Positions 1 through 25,684 are shown, numbered from the stretch's first letter. The stretch: 37,435 bases of DNA from Salpingoeca rosetta (GCF_000188695.1 NW_004457740.1:1373643-1411077), one strand, 5' to 3'. The notes: generated from the sequence alone by a model not told the origin. Numbers and translations: made by a program.

Positions 1-3000
1 CAAAAACCAGGCAAGGGTGCACGGCGCCGCCAAAACCGCAAGAAGAAGAAGGAGAAGCGAAAGCGCATGCAGCTGACATGCACACAACCCAATCAAGCAC
101 TGAAACTGCGCGGCGTCGCCGCAATCCTGCACACCCTCCTTGGTTTTGGCACTGTCGCCCCGAAGAGCCACGGATTTCGGCTCGAGCACCAGGAACGCCT
201 CGGGCAGGTTCGCGTCCTTCTTGTGCAAGGCCTCTCGCCCGACTCCCTGCGCACGTGCCAGCGAGTCGTGGGTGTTCCGTTTGGTGAGCCTGAAGCAGCA
301 CTTTCATCTTCACCCAAAACCAACGCAAGCAAGAACGACACTCCCGCTCAACAGCTCCAAGTCAAGGATGAGGGCGCAACGGGCGTCGCTTCAACGGGCG
401 TCGCCTCAACGTCAACGTCAGCCCCATCGTCGGAGCCCACGCAGCCGTCAGAAGCGACACCGACGCCCTCCTTCAAGCGGGTGCTGAAGCTGCCGGGTGC
501 GGATGCGTTTGTGGAGATTGGATCCATTGCTCTTCTGAACTCCGTCCCACCACCCCGCTATCAGCAGAAGAAGCAGAACAAGTCCAAGAAGAACAATTCT
601 TCCTCGCAAGGCAGCAGTGCACACGACGAGAATGACGACCGCATCACGTGGACCGACCTCCTCTTGACGGAGCAGCAGCTCATCGACAACGAATACCTGC
701 CTGTCACCGACACAGCCAGTCATGCCAGCCAGCCGGCAAGCGCGTCGCGGTCCTCGCCGTCCACAGCCACCACCAGCAGCAGCGCTGCACCTCCGCCATC
801 GTACTGGCAGCTGCCTGATGCCAGGCACAGTGGCAATGGTAACCACGGCCAAAGCGCCGGCGGCACTGATGGTGCGAGCAAGACAACAGCACCAACAGCA
901 CCAGCAGCAGTCGTACCACCACAGCAACACCAGCACGAACAGCAGCAGCAGCAGCAGCAGCAAATGTCACCGCGGGTGTTTGCTCTCGACTGTGAGATGT
1001 GCATTACGGACAATGGGTTTGAGCTGACGCGCATCTCGATCATTGACGAGCGCGATCGCGTTGTGCTGGACACGCTGGTGCAGCCGCCAAACCCGATTCG
1101 CGACTACGTGACCAAGTACAGCGGCATCACGGCTGCCATGCTGGAGGGCGTCACTACCACCCTGGCTGACGTGCGCCGCGCAATGTGCAGCATCATGACG
1201 CGCCACGACATCCTCGTCGGCCACTCGCTCGAGAACGATCTCCGCGCGCTCTCGCTGCGGCACACACGCATCGTCGACACGGCCATCCTGTACCAGGGCA
1301 CGCGGCGGGGCGGGTACAAGCCCAAGCTGAAGACGCTGGCAGAGTCGCACTTGCAGCGCCGCATTCAGCGGGAGGGGCAAGTCACCCCACAGCAGAGCGG
1401 TGTGGCTCGTGTTGGTGATGGTGGCGATGATGATGGTGATGATTGTGATGGTGGCGATGTGGCACAGGAGAATAAGCAGGGGGCGGCCGTGTCGGTGTCC
1501 ACGGTGATGGCAAGAGTCTCGACGACACGAACGCCGGCGCAATCAGGCGCATCGACTGCACAGGACGATGGAACAAAGGACAAGGGTGCGACCGCAGCAA
1601 AGACAACGTCATTATCACGTGAGGTGGCAGTGGCACAAGTCATCACCACAGCGCAGGGCAGCACTTCCATGGTTGCCGCACAGGCAACAACCACGACCAC
1701 AGCCACGACCACGACCACGACTACGACTACAACGGCAGCGGTGCAGCATCAGCAAAGGAAGCGGGCAGCACACGAGGCAACCACAAGCAGCGCTACCAAC
1801 AGCAACGCTAACACCAGTAACAGCACCACCACCAGCAACAACGACAGCAAGCAGAGCGGCGCCACGGACCGCGCTCACACCACCGAGGCAATGTCCACAT
1901 CGACAGCCACAGGACCAGCAACCGCTACAGACGGCGATGACGATGATGATGAGGAGCAGCAGGTGAAGCGGGCAAAGAGCGAGGACGGCGCGAGTGTTGC
2001 GGCGCCCGCAGAACAGGTCAGCATGGTGGTACAGAACCCTTCCACAACAGCCACGACGACGACAACAACGACAACGACGGCGTCAAAGTCATCGGTTGTG
2101 CTTGCGAGCGCTGCGTCCCACGGGCACTGCAGCATTGAGGACGCGCGCGCGTGTCTGCATCTGGCGCAGTTGAAGTTGGAGAAGGGGCGGTCGTCGCTCA
2201 GGCCGCCGGACGAGGAAACCAATGTCTTCGTGCACACGCGCAGGCGGCTGGAGCGGCAGCAGCAGCAGCGCGAGGAGGAGCAGGAAGAGAGGAGGAGGAG
2301 GAGGAGGAGGATGGACGAAGGCGAGGATGGTGATGGTGGTAATGGTGGTGGTGAGGATGGTGATGGTGGTAATGGTGGTGGTGAGGATGGTGATGGTGGG
2401 AAGGAGAAAGGTGGTGGTAAGCAAGGGGATGCGCGTGGACAGGGGAGTGCGACACCTGCTGGTGTGCGGCAGTTTGATCCAAAGCACACTGGTTGCGTCA
2501 TTGGTTCGCACTTTCTGTGCCAGGCCATGTCCAAGTTTGGCGTGCATGTGGTGCAGGCCGACACGCTTGCAGAGGCGAAGCGGGCAGTGAACGGCAGCGT
2601 TGCACGGGCGAGCAAGCTGCTTGTCGTTGAGACGGCTGCGCTTGACCAGGCGTTGGGGCGTGGGGAAGCGGTTGCTGATGCCGCAACGACGGTTCATGAG
2701 TTGGTGCAGGCACTGGCGCCGACAGACGCACACGCAAACGACCTCCTGCTTGTCGTTGGTCTCGGTGAGTGGCAAGCGGGGCGATGTGGGAGGGCAAGGG
2801 AAGAGGAACTGGTGGTAACAGTGGTGAATGGTGGTGGTCGCGGTGTTGGACGAGGTTGGACTTGTATTTGTGATTTGCTTGTGCATGGTTTGAAGGGCTT
2901 ACGCAAATCCTCATCCGTTCGTGTTTCCCAGCACCAATAGCACGACCCACACTCTTTTATGCTCACGCTCTTTTTCATGCTCGCCCCCCGCCTCGCCGCC

Positions 3001-3178
3001 TTTTCCTTCCTCCTTTTACGTTGTGGCTGCAGGGGAGCGCCACTTGTACCGTGCTGCGTGCCAGCGTCGCACTGCAATCCGCAAGCAGACGGGCCGCATC
3101 CCCCCGCCCGACGCAGACTTCAAGGCGGCTGTGGCTGACGCGCGCGTGGGCGTTCTCCTCTGCTATCACGCCCCGTAG
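1..3178 (+). CDS. REXO5: REXO5-like DEDDh RNA 3'-5' exonuclease (5' partial)
   Basis: Exons are <1-2764 and 3033-3178; the intron is 2765-3032 (GTGAGT...GCAG) and splits a Gly codon in phase. The frame is open to base 1 through a Lys/Arg-rich stretch (1-66) ahead of the first ATG at 67, so the true start probably lies upstream. The catalytic core shows all DEDDh motifs: ExoI ALDCEM (Asp codon 988), ExoII GHSLENDL (Asp codon 1237) and ExoIII H-x4-D (His codon 2125, Asp codon 2140). ExoII and ExoIII are separated by about 250 residues of Thr/Ser/Ala/Gln/Asp low complexity. N- and C-terminal flanks resemble REXO5/NEF-sp more than REXO1, but no RRM is visible. Such enzymes trim 3' ends of structured RNAs, mostly in the nucleus or nucleolus. 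Without splicing, the frame would run on to 2940 with a different tail. The exonuclease call is firm; the subfamily is inferred. Confidence 0.9.
2311..2406 (+). repeat. Coding Gly/Asp/Asn minisatellite
   Basis: A repeat based on GATGGTGGTAATGGTGGTGGTGAG is present in about three tandem copies inside the REXO5-like coding exon. It encodes repeated GDGGNGGGED units between the ExoIII motif and the C-terminal region. An Arg-rich stretch precedes it. Confidence 0.8.
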
Positions 3179-3205
3179 CTACAGCGGTTGCTGTGTGTCT
3201 CCGTG

Positions 3206-3206
<1 letters not shown>

Positions 3207-3296
<90 letters not shown>
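3207..3296 (+). repeat. (TG)n microsatellite
   Basis: About 45 almost perfect TG dinucleotides lie just after the REXO5-like stop codon. The long Cys-Val open frames here are repeat artefacts. Confidence 0.95.
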
Positions 3297-3299
<3 letters not shown>

Positions 3300-3470
3300 A
3301 CAGCACACGCCGCTTGTCTCGTTGCCTGCCGTGCAATCTACTATCACGCTGTGTTTAGTTGCAAAGGGGGCGATGATTTGAGTAGACCACACGCCACAAC
3401 GTCACAATGTCACAATGTCACAACGTCACAACTTCATGCACGGGACATGCACACGAACGCACGCAGGCAC

Positions 3471-3508
3471 ACGCACACACACGCACACACACACACACAC
3501 ACACACAC
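3471..3508 (+). repeat. (CA)n microsatellite
   Basis: A CA tract with CACG interruptions in the same convergent spacer. Confidence 0.9.
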
Positions 3509-3787
3509 TGTGCGAGCAAGAGCGGCTATCACAATGGTGGATTTCGGTTCAATGAAAGAACCCAGCGGCACCAAACAAGCTGTACATCACTGGCGACGAA
3601 CCACCGCCAAAGGCACAACAACACAAAGTGTGGCGGTGCGTGCAGTTGTGCAGGCGCACTTGGGCTCATGCACGCACACACACGCACACACACAAACACA
3701 CATACACACACAAACAAAAGCAGTGTTTCTATATGCGCGCGCGGGACAGAGATAGGGTGCGTGTGTTGTCCTGGTTGTAGGTTGTGC

Positions 3788-3916
3788 TCATTGGGCCTTC
3801 TTTGCGTCCTTCTCCATCCGCACATCCCGCAGCTCGCCCTCCATCAAGTGCTTGTATGCGACCTTCAAGATCAGATAGAACCAGTACACGTGCAACACCT
3901 ACAAAGGATGGCACCC

Positions 3917-3948
<32 letters not shown>

Positions 3949-6081
3949 GTGTGTGTGCGTGCGTGAGCGCGTGTGTGTGCATGCGTGTGTGTGAGCGTGT
4001 GAGAGAGAGAGAGAGAGAGTGTGTGTGTGTGTGTGAAGGGAGATTGCAAAAACCATCCCAACAGACAACCTGACACCAGAGCAAGAGCAGACACGCAAGG
4101 AAGGGCAGTACATGCAGCAAGAGCAGCATGCAGCATGAAGCAAGAGCAGGGGGGTGCATAGAGGGAGCGGGCACCTGGAGGATGTTGAGCCAAATGTTGA
4201 GGAGATAGAACATGGTGAAGGGCTCGTGTCCCTCGTCAACAAACGTGACCTCGTATCCTTCAAAAGCAGCAGAGTACAGCAGCTGGCAGTGGCAGTGGCA
4301 TTGGTGGTGGTGATGGGCAAGTGAGCGGTTGCACAGGGGATTGCATAGGGGTTGGTATGTGTGTGAAGTAAAGGGTGACGTGAGGCATGAGCACGCATTC
4401 ACACACGCAAAACACAAGCACACACGCACACGAACACGAACATACATGCACACACACAGATACACAAACTCACACGCACTAACACACACACACACACACA
4501 AGTGCACTCTTCACCTTTGTTGGATAGAGGTAGAGGCGGTACATGGCCCACGATGTGATGAGGCCAACGAACGTCACGGTGGCAAACGATTCCCATTTAA
4601 GAAAGTGGAAGCACTTCCCCGAGTCGAGGAAGATGTCGCTCACATCGTGCACCATCAACACTGTAACCAGCGGCAGGGCAGGAACACACACACACACACA
4701 CGCACACAACATGGGCGCAGGGGTGAGCGATGGAGCGTAGCATGACAGCTTACACAACAGAAGATACAACAACGATACATCAACCCTGGAACACCGAGCA
4801 GGGCGGAGCAACGCACCAAGCATGCCGATGCGGTGGAAGTTGTGGAAGTAGCTAAAGGCGAGCAGGCAGACGGTGACCACGTGGTGAAGGAGCATGATCC
4901 AAAAGTCGGTCAGCTTCTCATCAACGAGTGTGTGCAGCACAATGCCAGAAATGTAGTAGGACAGCTCCACGATGTAGTTCACTTGCAGGATCATCGGCTT
5001 GGGCTGTCGGTGCTCGCCTCTGTGGCGAGTGTAAACATCGCATGTTGCGTGCGTGGATGAGTGGGTGAGTGGGTGGGTGAGTGGGTGGGTGAGTGGGTGG
5101 ATGAGTGGGTGGGTGAGTGGGTAGATGAGTGAGCTAGTGAGCGCGCATATGTGCGTTGAAGGACTGAGGGGAGAAGTCAAGGACCACAAAAGCAACAGAA
5201 AGTGGTGTTTTGGGGAGCATTTTGTGCAGAGGGGTGTGGGCAAGTGGAGCAAGGTGGGTGGGGAGGGGGGAAGACAAGACACGTACGTGGCCTGGGATTT
5301 GACCCAGCAGTTGCGGGTGTTTGGCCAGTAGTCCTCAGTGCTAATGACGTAGAGGGCGACGAAGAACATGATGGTGTAGTAGCTACAACGTACAAAGCAC
5401 TCTGCAAACTTTGGTGCGTCTGTGGGCTCGGCAAACCGCTTACTCACAAACTGCAGGATACGTATGTGTGTGCGTGCGTGCGCACGTGAGCGGCAGTGTG
5501 TGTGTGAATGTGTTGAAGGGATTTGAAGGGACAGAGTATGTCTCTGCTTGCAACAACTAAAACTCACACACGAGTGGCCAGTACAAGCAGGGGTAGCATA
5601 CACGAGCACACGAGCAGGCGCAAACAGTTCACATACACCACGCACATACACAGAAACACAAAACACGCACACAAACACACAAACACACAAACACACAAAC
5701 ACGCAAAACACACAGACACAACAGTGCACAAACCTGTCCATGACACAACAGTGCACGCCACCCTCATTCGCCACGGCACAGTTGACTCACCTCGACAATG
5801 CGTTCGGCTAGGAAGAAGCCCAAAACCATGGCAAGGCTCAGTGGGATAACGGTGGCGACGGGGAACTCGCCTTCAAAGGTCTCTGGGGTCATGGGCTTGT
5901 CGCCAGTGACCAGGCAAACCATGTTCTGTGCCCAAAAGACGGCAGCCTGCAGGACCGGCATCACATACTTGCCAAGCTCCGGCGACGGGAAAAACACAAT
6001 CCACACGTCAGCAATCAGCACCAGCGCCAGCATGGGCTTGTGCAGCAGCCCAAACGCCGCTTTGCTCTTGTCCACCGCCAT
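3788..6081 (-). CDS. CERS: Ceramide synthase (TLC/LAG1 domain), 340 aa
   Basis: Exons on the minus strand are 6081-5791, 5450-5287, 5019-4817, 4660-4515, 4282-4175 and 3898-3788, all with GT-AG introns and matching phases. The product is an ER multispanning membrane enzyme that N-acylates sphingoid bases with acyl-CoA to give (dihydro)ceramide. The Lag1p motif is complete: LLHHVVT (His197-His198) followed by VHDVSDIFLD (His224-Asp225). Further family signatures are NCWVK, YIVELSYY, LYPTK and a last membrane helix VYWFYLILKVAYK. The C-terminus is short, charged and Lys-rich. No Hox-like domain is seen, unlike several vertebrate paralogs. The start at 6081 is the ATG nearest the first membrane helix; the frame stays open upstream, and an acceptor-like site near 6123 could mark a 5' UTR intron. 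It shares a 267-bp divergent promoter with the ASDURF-like gene. Confidence 0.93.
5055..5131 (+). repeat. GTGGGTGA/GTGGATGA minisatellite in ceramide synthase intron 2
   Basis: Tandem GAGTGGGTGG units lie just before the exon 3 acceptor. In the sense strand this is a C-rich CCACTCACC tract and may serve as an extended pyrimidine tract. Confidence 0.85.
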
Positions 6082-6348
6082 ATCGGCCGCCACTCCTGCA
6101 ACAACAGGGTCGTGCTGCTCAACTAGAGGGAGGAAGGGGTGAGAGAGGAAGATGAGAGTGGGTGTCGCGGACGAGGGACGTCGTGAAGAAGAACACGAAA
6201 GAAGCAAACAAAAGGAGGAGGAGGGAACACAAACAAAACAACACAGCAAAAACGCCACCAGCCAACACACTCGTCGTTGCTGGTCTAATTTTGTGCTGTA
6301 CTAAAACCAGGACACTGTCCTCCATTCACAAGGCGAAGGACGGTGAAG
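6082..6348. promoter_or_regulatory. Divergent promoter region, ceramide synthase / ASDURF-like
   Basis: This 267-bp gap separates two head-to-head start codons. It has no long repeat and no obvious TATA box, and is purine-rich on the plus strand around 6185-6245. The promoter role is inferred from position only. Confidence 0.45.
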
Positions 6349-7240
<892 letters not shown>

Positions 7241-7629
7241 CGGGGTGACACGGTCTATCACAAGCAGCGCACGCAAACGGCTGCGGCTGCAATCGGCAGC
7301 AGGGCAAGCAACAGTCAAGTAATATCGATCAAACAAGAGAAAGCAGGTACAAAGGAAGCGGGAACAAGAGCACGCAGCACAGGGCGGGCGGAAGAACAGC
7401 AGGGCAATGAACGAAGCAATGGGCAAAGCACGTGCAAGCGAAGGCCAGCAGCACCGACACCAGCGTAGCGATGTGAAAATAAGAGCAGGCAAGTAAAAAC
7501 GACGTGCGCCAAGGCAAAAGGAACACGCCTGGACACGAAGAAAGCAAAGAGCGGGACTCGACGCAAGTACGACGCATCCCACAACGCAACGCGGCGCAAG
7601 AACAGGCCGAGGCCAGCAGCGGTACCACG
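7241..7629. other. Convergent spacer between ASDURF-like and TBC genes
   Basis: 389 bases with no supported exon on either strand. It is rich in AGCA/GCAA on the plus strand and presumably holds both 3' UTRs. No second cistron such as ASNSD1 is visible. Confidence 0.55.
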
Positions 7630-13740
<6,111 letters not shown>

Positions 13741-13750
13741 CGTCCTTGCG

Positions 13751-13752
<2 letters not shown>

Positions 13753-13783
<31 letters not shown>

Positions 13784-13808
13784 CTTGTGCTTGTGCTTGT
13801 GTGTGTGC

Positions 13809-13873
<65 letters not shown>

Positions 13874-13973
13874 NNNNNNNNNNNNNNNNNNNNNNNNNNN
13901 NNNNNNNNNNNNNNNNNNNNNNNNNNNNNNNNNNNNNNNNNNNNNNNNNNNNNNNNNNNNNNNNNNNNNNNNN

Positions 13974-14056
<83 letters not shown>
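13753..14056 (+). repeat. (GT)n microsatellite spanning an assembly gap
   Basis: GT repeats flank a 100-N gap on both sides, with GCTTGT variants on the left. The true repeat length is unknown. Confidence 0.95.
13874..13973. other. Assembly gap (100 N)
   Basis: Exactly 100 N inside (GT)n, probably a placeholder of arbitrary length. Confidence 0.99.
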
Positions 14057-14057
<1 letters not shown>

Positions 14058-14217
14058 CTCCGATGACGCTCTCAGCTATCGCCTCTGCTGGCTGGTGTGG
14101 TTTGAATTTGCCGCCGCAACAAAATTCAAACAATTCGAAAGCTGTATGGAATCATTCGCCAATCTTCCCAACTTGAAACGGCCAAGCAAGCAACAAGCAG
14201 GAAGCAGGCAGGCGAAG

Positions 14218-21181
<6,964 letters not shown>

Positions 21182-21222
21182 AGCTGGCGCTCATACGCAA
21201 AGTTAGCTTAACTGAACCTCCC

Positions 21223-21286
<64 letters not shown>

Positions 21287-21293
21287 TGTGTGT

Positions 21294-21364
<71 letters not shown>

Positions 21365-22051
21365 TCTCTCTCCCTCTCTCTCCCTCCCTCCCTCCCTCCG
21401 CTCTCTGTGCTCTTGTACACGTTTGTTACCGACAGTGTTCGTACATGAACCACCATTGCAGGCACTACTTCATCTGTGCATATTCACGCCGTCTTCATGC
21501 CATGTACATTTCAACGTTATCTTGATGAGCGTGTGGGTTTGTTTACGCAGCCAATCAACATACCCCCTCCCCTCTCTCTTGTGCACACACGAGAACCACT
21601 CACAGGCATGTGTGCCTTTTGTCCCTCCCCCCTCCCCGCATTACAAACATAAAAAGGCAAGGGAACCAGCATCATGCATTTGTCGTTCGGTTGTCGAAGG
21701 CTTTTGCTTTTGTATTGGATCTCTCAATCGCGCGGCAGCTGGGGGTCGTGTATGTGTGCGTGTTTGGTGTCACCCCCGTGAGCGGATACAGTCCACCTCG
21801 CAGCACTCCTCAGTCCACAACGACACAGCAAGCAGACACATGAACAACAGCAACCGTACACAGCCCACACACGTCGTCGAAGCAACACAGAACAAGGAAC
21901 AACAACAAGACACGCGACGACAGCGGGTAAAGGGGCCACGCGCACTTGGAGCTCACAGTGCCGCATGTTAGTCAGTCAACCAGAGACAAGTTGAGGAGGG
22001 AGCGAGGAAAGGCGCGCTGGTGAGGTTGAGAAGGGGGAGTGGCGATGACGC
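21182..22051. other. Convergent spacer between RPGRIP1L and CELF genes
   Basis: 870 bases with a (TG)n(TC)n block at the left and mixed sequence to the right. A plus-strand frame stays open to 21971 but matches nothing I recognise and has spacer-like composition. Probably two 3' UTRs. Confidence 0.5.
21229..21372 (+). repeat. (TG)n(TC)n compound microsatellite
   Basis: About 34 TG units run directly into about 32 TC units and then a CCCT-rich tail, 48 bases after the RPGRIP1L stop. Confidence 0.95.
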
Positions 22052-23949
22052 TCAGTAAGGGGCGTTCTTGGGGCGCTTGAGCTGGACCTTCAGGCGCTTG
22101 CCGCCAATCTGGAAGCCGTTCATGGCCTGGATGGCAGCCTGGGCAGACTGGGGGTTGTCGTACGACACAAAGCCGAAGCACTTGCTCTGGCCCGTGTACT
22201 TGTCAACAAAGACCTTGGAGCTGATGACGTTGCCAAAGGACATGAAGGTAGCGGCGAGCGAGTGGTCGTTCAGCTCCTGGGGCAGGTGGTAGATGAAGAG
22301 GTTGGAGTTGGGCGGGCCCTCCTTCTGCGGGGCGCGGGCGGCGCCGCCATATGGGGCCTGCGCGTACGGCTGCTGGCCAAAGCCGGCACCTGGATACCAC
22401 TCAGCATCAACTACATGCGCGGACGAAAAAGATGCACACAGAACGACATACACGCAACCACAAACGGACAGAAATACACACACACACACGCACAAAAACA
22501 GACACAGACAAACACACAAGACAAGACGCACATACAAACACAGGTACCACCATATGTACAGACACAACAACGACAACGATGTGTACACAAACAGGACGAC
22601 CGAGGAACAAAAAACAGCAACCGAGGCCACGCAACACCACCAACCACAAACCACGCACGCGCCATAGAGAGCGAAGAGGCAAGCAAGCCAGGGATGGAGC
22701 AACGAAATTGAACAAAACGAAGACAGGAATGGAGGGTAATGGGCAGAGCAAGGGGCGGAGGAAGCACAAGGGGCAAGCAACGAGGGATTGAGGCATGTAG
22801 CAGCCAACAAAAGCCGGTCGCACTCGTGGACGCATCCAGTGGTGGGCACAGAAGGAAAACCCCCAGGAACGAACGAGCGAGCAGCCAATAAAACAGAGAG
22901 TGTGAACGCGCACCAGCCGCGTCAAGCCAGCCACCAAACATATTCCTTGGCGCCACACGACTGACACGATCACCAGCAACTCATACAACAATAACAACAC
23001 AAACAACTTAAACTTAAACAACAAAACAGCAACTGATAGGACCCTGAATGTTGCAACGAGCCAAACAGACAAAGAAACGGCACAAACAGAAAGGAACGCC
23101 ACTCAAGACAGCCAAGAGAGTGGTGTGGCGGGCGTGGTGGTGGTGGTGGTGGCGGCGGCAGCGGCGGGCGACGGTTGCGAGAACACCGCGCGGAAGCAAG
23201 GCACGATCACCTACCGTTGAACTGCTGGACGCCGTACATTGCCTGGGCCATGTCCTGTGCGCCAAACATGGCGTTGGGTGGGAAGCCGTACATGCCCATG
23301 GGCGGCATCTGGCGCTGCATGCGGCGCTGCTGCTTCTGCTTCTCTGTGTCAGCAATCTTCACAACCATGGGCGCGCGGCAGCCTGATGCGCGCGTGTGCG
23401 TGTGTGCGTGTGCGTGCACATGTTGTGCAAGTGAGGGGGTGAGGATGTCTGGGCTGGCCAAGCAAGCAGTCACATTGCTCTACATAGACACACACACACA
23501 CACTCACGCACACATGCACGTATACACACAGACAGAAACGAAAAGCGTGGTGAAATCAACAATCAACCGCACCCACGCAACAAGCGCAGGGTGCAAGGCG
23601 GTTAGGCTAAGCGCACCCTCCATGGTGGTGCTGTTGTGAAGCTTGGCAATGGCCTGGTTAGCGGAGCCAGCGTTGGTGTACTTGACAAATGCGCAGCCCT
23701 TGCTCTGGCCCTCGGGGCCAATGAGGACGTTGACGCTCTCAATCTCGCCAAAGGGGCGGAACATGGCCTCGAGGTCGGCCTCGGTGCATGTCTTGGAGAT
23801 CATGCCAACAAACAGCTTGCGGTCATCTGAAAAAAAAATTCAAACAAAAAAAAAGTACAGCGAAGCGCGGGCATGGGGCGAACCGGTGAGTGAGAAAAGG
23901 CAACAAAGAACACAAGAGCGTGGCAGCGAGCACAGCAACACCGAAAACT

Positions 23950-24025
<76 letters not shown>

Positions 24026-24841
24026 CACAGACGCAAACACACAACAAAACGGACCACTGAAGCACAAATTGCAGAGGGAAACACACCACCACGCTGCTCG
24101 CTGTCCGCAATCTTGACTTGCATGGGGTTGGCCATCTACACGGACAACATCGACAAAACGAATCGTGGTCACCATGAGAACAAAACCCAAAACTTTTGAG
24201 AGGTTGCCGCACGATCTGACGCACAGAGCGTGCTCACCACATGCACGACACACAAGAGTGCTCACCCCTCGCACACAAAAAAGCACACACATACGCACAA
24301 AACAAAGGAACGGTGTGATGGAACGTACGGTGGGAAGAGTACGCTTCTCGTGGAGATCAGCAATGGCGCTCAGAGCAGATTGGCGGGAGCAGAAGGTCAC
24401 GAAAGCGCAGCCTGCGAAACAAAAACAAAGCAAAGCAAGTTGGTGTGAGCCAGGCGATACAAACAATACAAGTTGAGACCACACGGCGAGAAAGACGGCG
24501 CAACAACATGAAATGCAGCATGCACGCATGCACGCATGCGCAGTACACCACGAACGACTGAAGCGACCGACGGCACAAACAAGCACACGCACAGACAGCC
24601 AAACCCATGCACACACATGCAGCCAGCCAGACTTGCCTCGGGACTCGCCGGTCATCTTGTTCTTGAGGATCATCATGTCATGGATGGCACCATAGGGCTG
24701 GAGAAGGGCAGTCAACTGCTCCTCGCCATAGGACTTGGGGAGCTGGCCAACAAAGAGCTTGATGGCATCCTCGTCCTTGGGAGGGGGCATGGTGGCCGGG
24801 GTTGTGACGGGAGGGGCAGCGTCAGTCATGTTCCTGTCCAT
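22052..24841 (-). CDS. CELF: CELF/Bruno-family RNA-binding protein, 357 aa
   Basis: Exons on the minus strand are 24841-24637, 24411-24329, 24135-24087, 23826-23617, 23382-23215 and 22410-22052; phases all match. Intron 1 begins with GC (AG|GCAAGT); the rest are GT-AG. The layout is RRM1 ([16 protein letters not shown]... GCAFVTF), RRM2 ([16 protein letters not shown]... GCAFVKY), a divergent Met/Gln-rich linker, and a C-terminal RRM3 ([16 protein letters not shown]... [15 protein letters not shown]) ending KRPKNAPY. The linker phrases [17 protein letters not shown] and [15 protein letters not shown] are close to animal CELF. CELF proteins bind UGU/GU-rich RNA and control alternative splicing, decay and translation. 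A start at 24829 (MTDAAPP) is also possible and removes four residues. It is divergent from the aminotransferase gene. Confidence 0.95.
23951..24022 (+). repeat. (CA)n microsatellite in CELF intron 3
   Basis: Thirty-six CA units; in the CELF transcript this is a (UG)n run, the kind of sequence that CELF proteins bind. Confidence 0.95.
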
Positions 24842-25684
24842 GGAACAAATCAAACAGCGATGACACGTTGGCGGGTGGCATAATAAAGACATGAGTTTGA
24901 TTCATATGGTCTCGTTTCCGTCAATGTGGAAGAGCCGGCACGCGGAGCAAAGATGCACGGTGACGCGAATGCGGACAACGACATGCAGCAGCAAGGAAGC
25001 AACTGGCGATGGGCGACCAAGAGGGCGGACGCACGAGGAAGGGAGAAGGGCTTGTGTCGAGAGGCAACACATGCAAATGCACACATACCCACACACGTGA
25101 ACAGAGGCACATGCACAGACGCCCGCTCACACAAGCCCCATACACCACACAACGAAGTCTGATCAAACGACGCCACCGCGCAGTGGCACGCGAACGTACG
25201 TTTGTTAGAACAAAGGTAAGGCGACGACGACGACGACGACGACGGAAGTACGAAACGGTACACGGAACCGACGCGACGAAGATCACGGGAGACCAACAGC
25301 GAGACGAAAGCGGGGGAAAGGCCGAAGACGACGACGTACACGACACACGACACAAGACAAGACAAACGAAGCACACACACCACAAGGTGACACGAAGCAC
25401 ACGAGACAAGGAGGAAGATGAGAGAGAAGACCAGCAAGAGGGAAAAAGGCACAAAAGCCAGAGCAAGCGGGAAGCGCTTTTTGCGCCTGCTGCTTGTGCT
25501 TCTTTTGGTCGCGTGTCCATGCCTCTCTATCTTTTTGTGGAAGGACAATCAGTGCGTGTCGTTCATGAAATTTCAGCACGCCAAACGTCCTGAGTCAGCA
25601 TTTCTTCGGCCAGCAAGGACAGCGAGCAACAACACCACCAAGCGAAGCAAAAAGGGTGTGTGGTGTGGTTTGATTGGATGTGAG
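24842..25684. promoter_or_regulatory. Divergent promoter region, CELF / aminotransferase
   Basis: 843 bases between head-to-head starts. It contains a short (CGA)n run near 25219-25241 and mixed CA-rich sequence. An open plus-strand frame from an ATG at 25418 joins the aminotransferase frame, so part of this may be coding. Confidence 0.4.

Larger units (their letters stand above)
3179..3787. other. Convergent spacer between REXO5-like and ceramide synthase genes
   Basis: These 609 bases between two facing stop codons hold no coding exon that I can support. They contain a (TG)n tract, a short run of CACAATGT/CACAACGT repeats near 3401-3430, and (CA)n tracts. They probably hold both 3' UTRs. 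I saw no clear AATAAA signal. Confidence 0.6.
13741..14217. promoter_or_regulatory. Divergent promoter region, TBC / RPGRIP1L
   Basis: This 477-bp space between head-to-head starts is mostly (GT)n with an assembly gap. About 160 bases of unique sequence (14057-14217) lie directly before the RPGRIP1L start and almost none before the TBC start. The promoter role is inferred from position. Confidence 0.4.

Noticed and set aside
67..2940. REXO5-like protein ending unspliced at 2940
   Set aside because: A strong GTGAGT donor at 2765 and GCAG acceptor at 3032 join a conserved-looking tail in phase, and sequence after 2765 turns into Gly/Val repeat.
3021..3755. Open frame with a long Cys-Val run
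   Set aside because: It is a read-through of a (TG)n repeat after the REXO5-like stop. All similar Cys-Val and Thr-His frames in the window are microsatellite artefacts.
6079..6270. Ceramide synthase start at the upstream ATG at 6270
   Set aside because: It would add a Cys/Ser/Leu-rich stretch unlike the family and consume most of the divergent promoter; the ATG at 6081 fits the family better.
21475..21971. Plus-strand open frame after RPGRIP1L
   Set aside because: No recognisable domain, no splice context, composition like the spacer; treated as 3' UTR.
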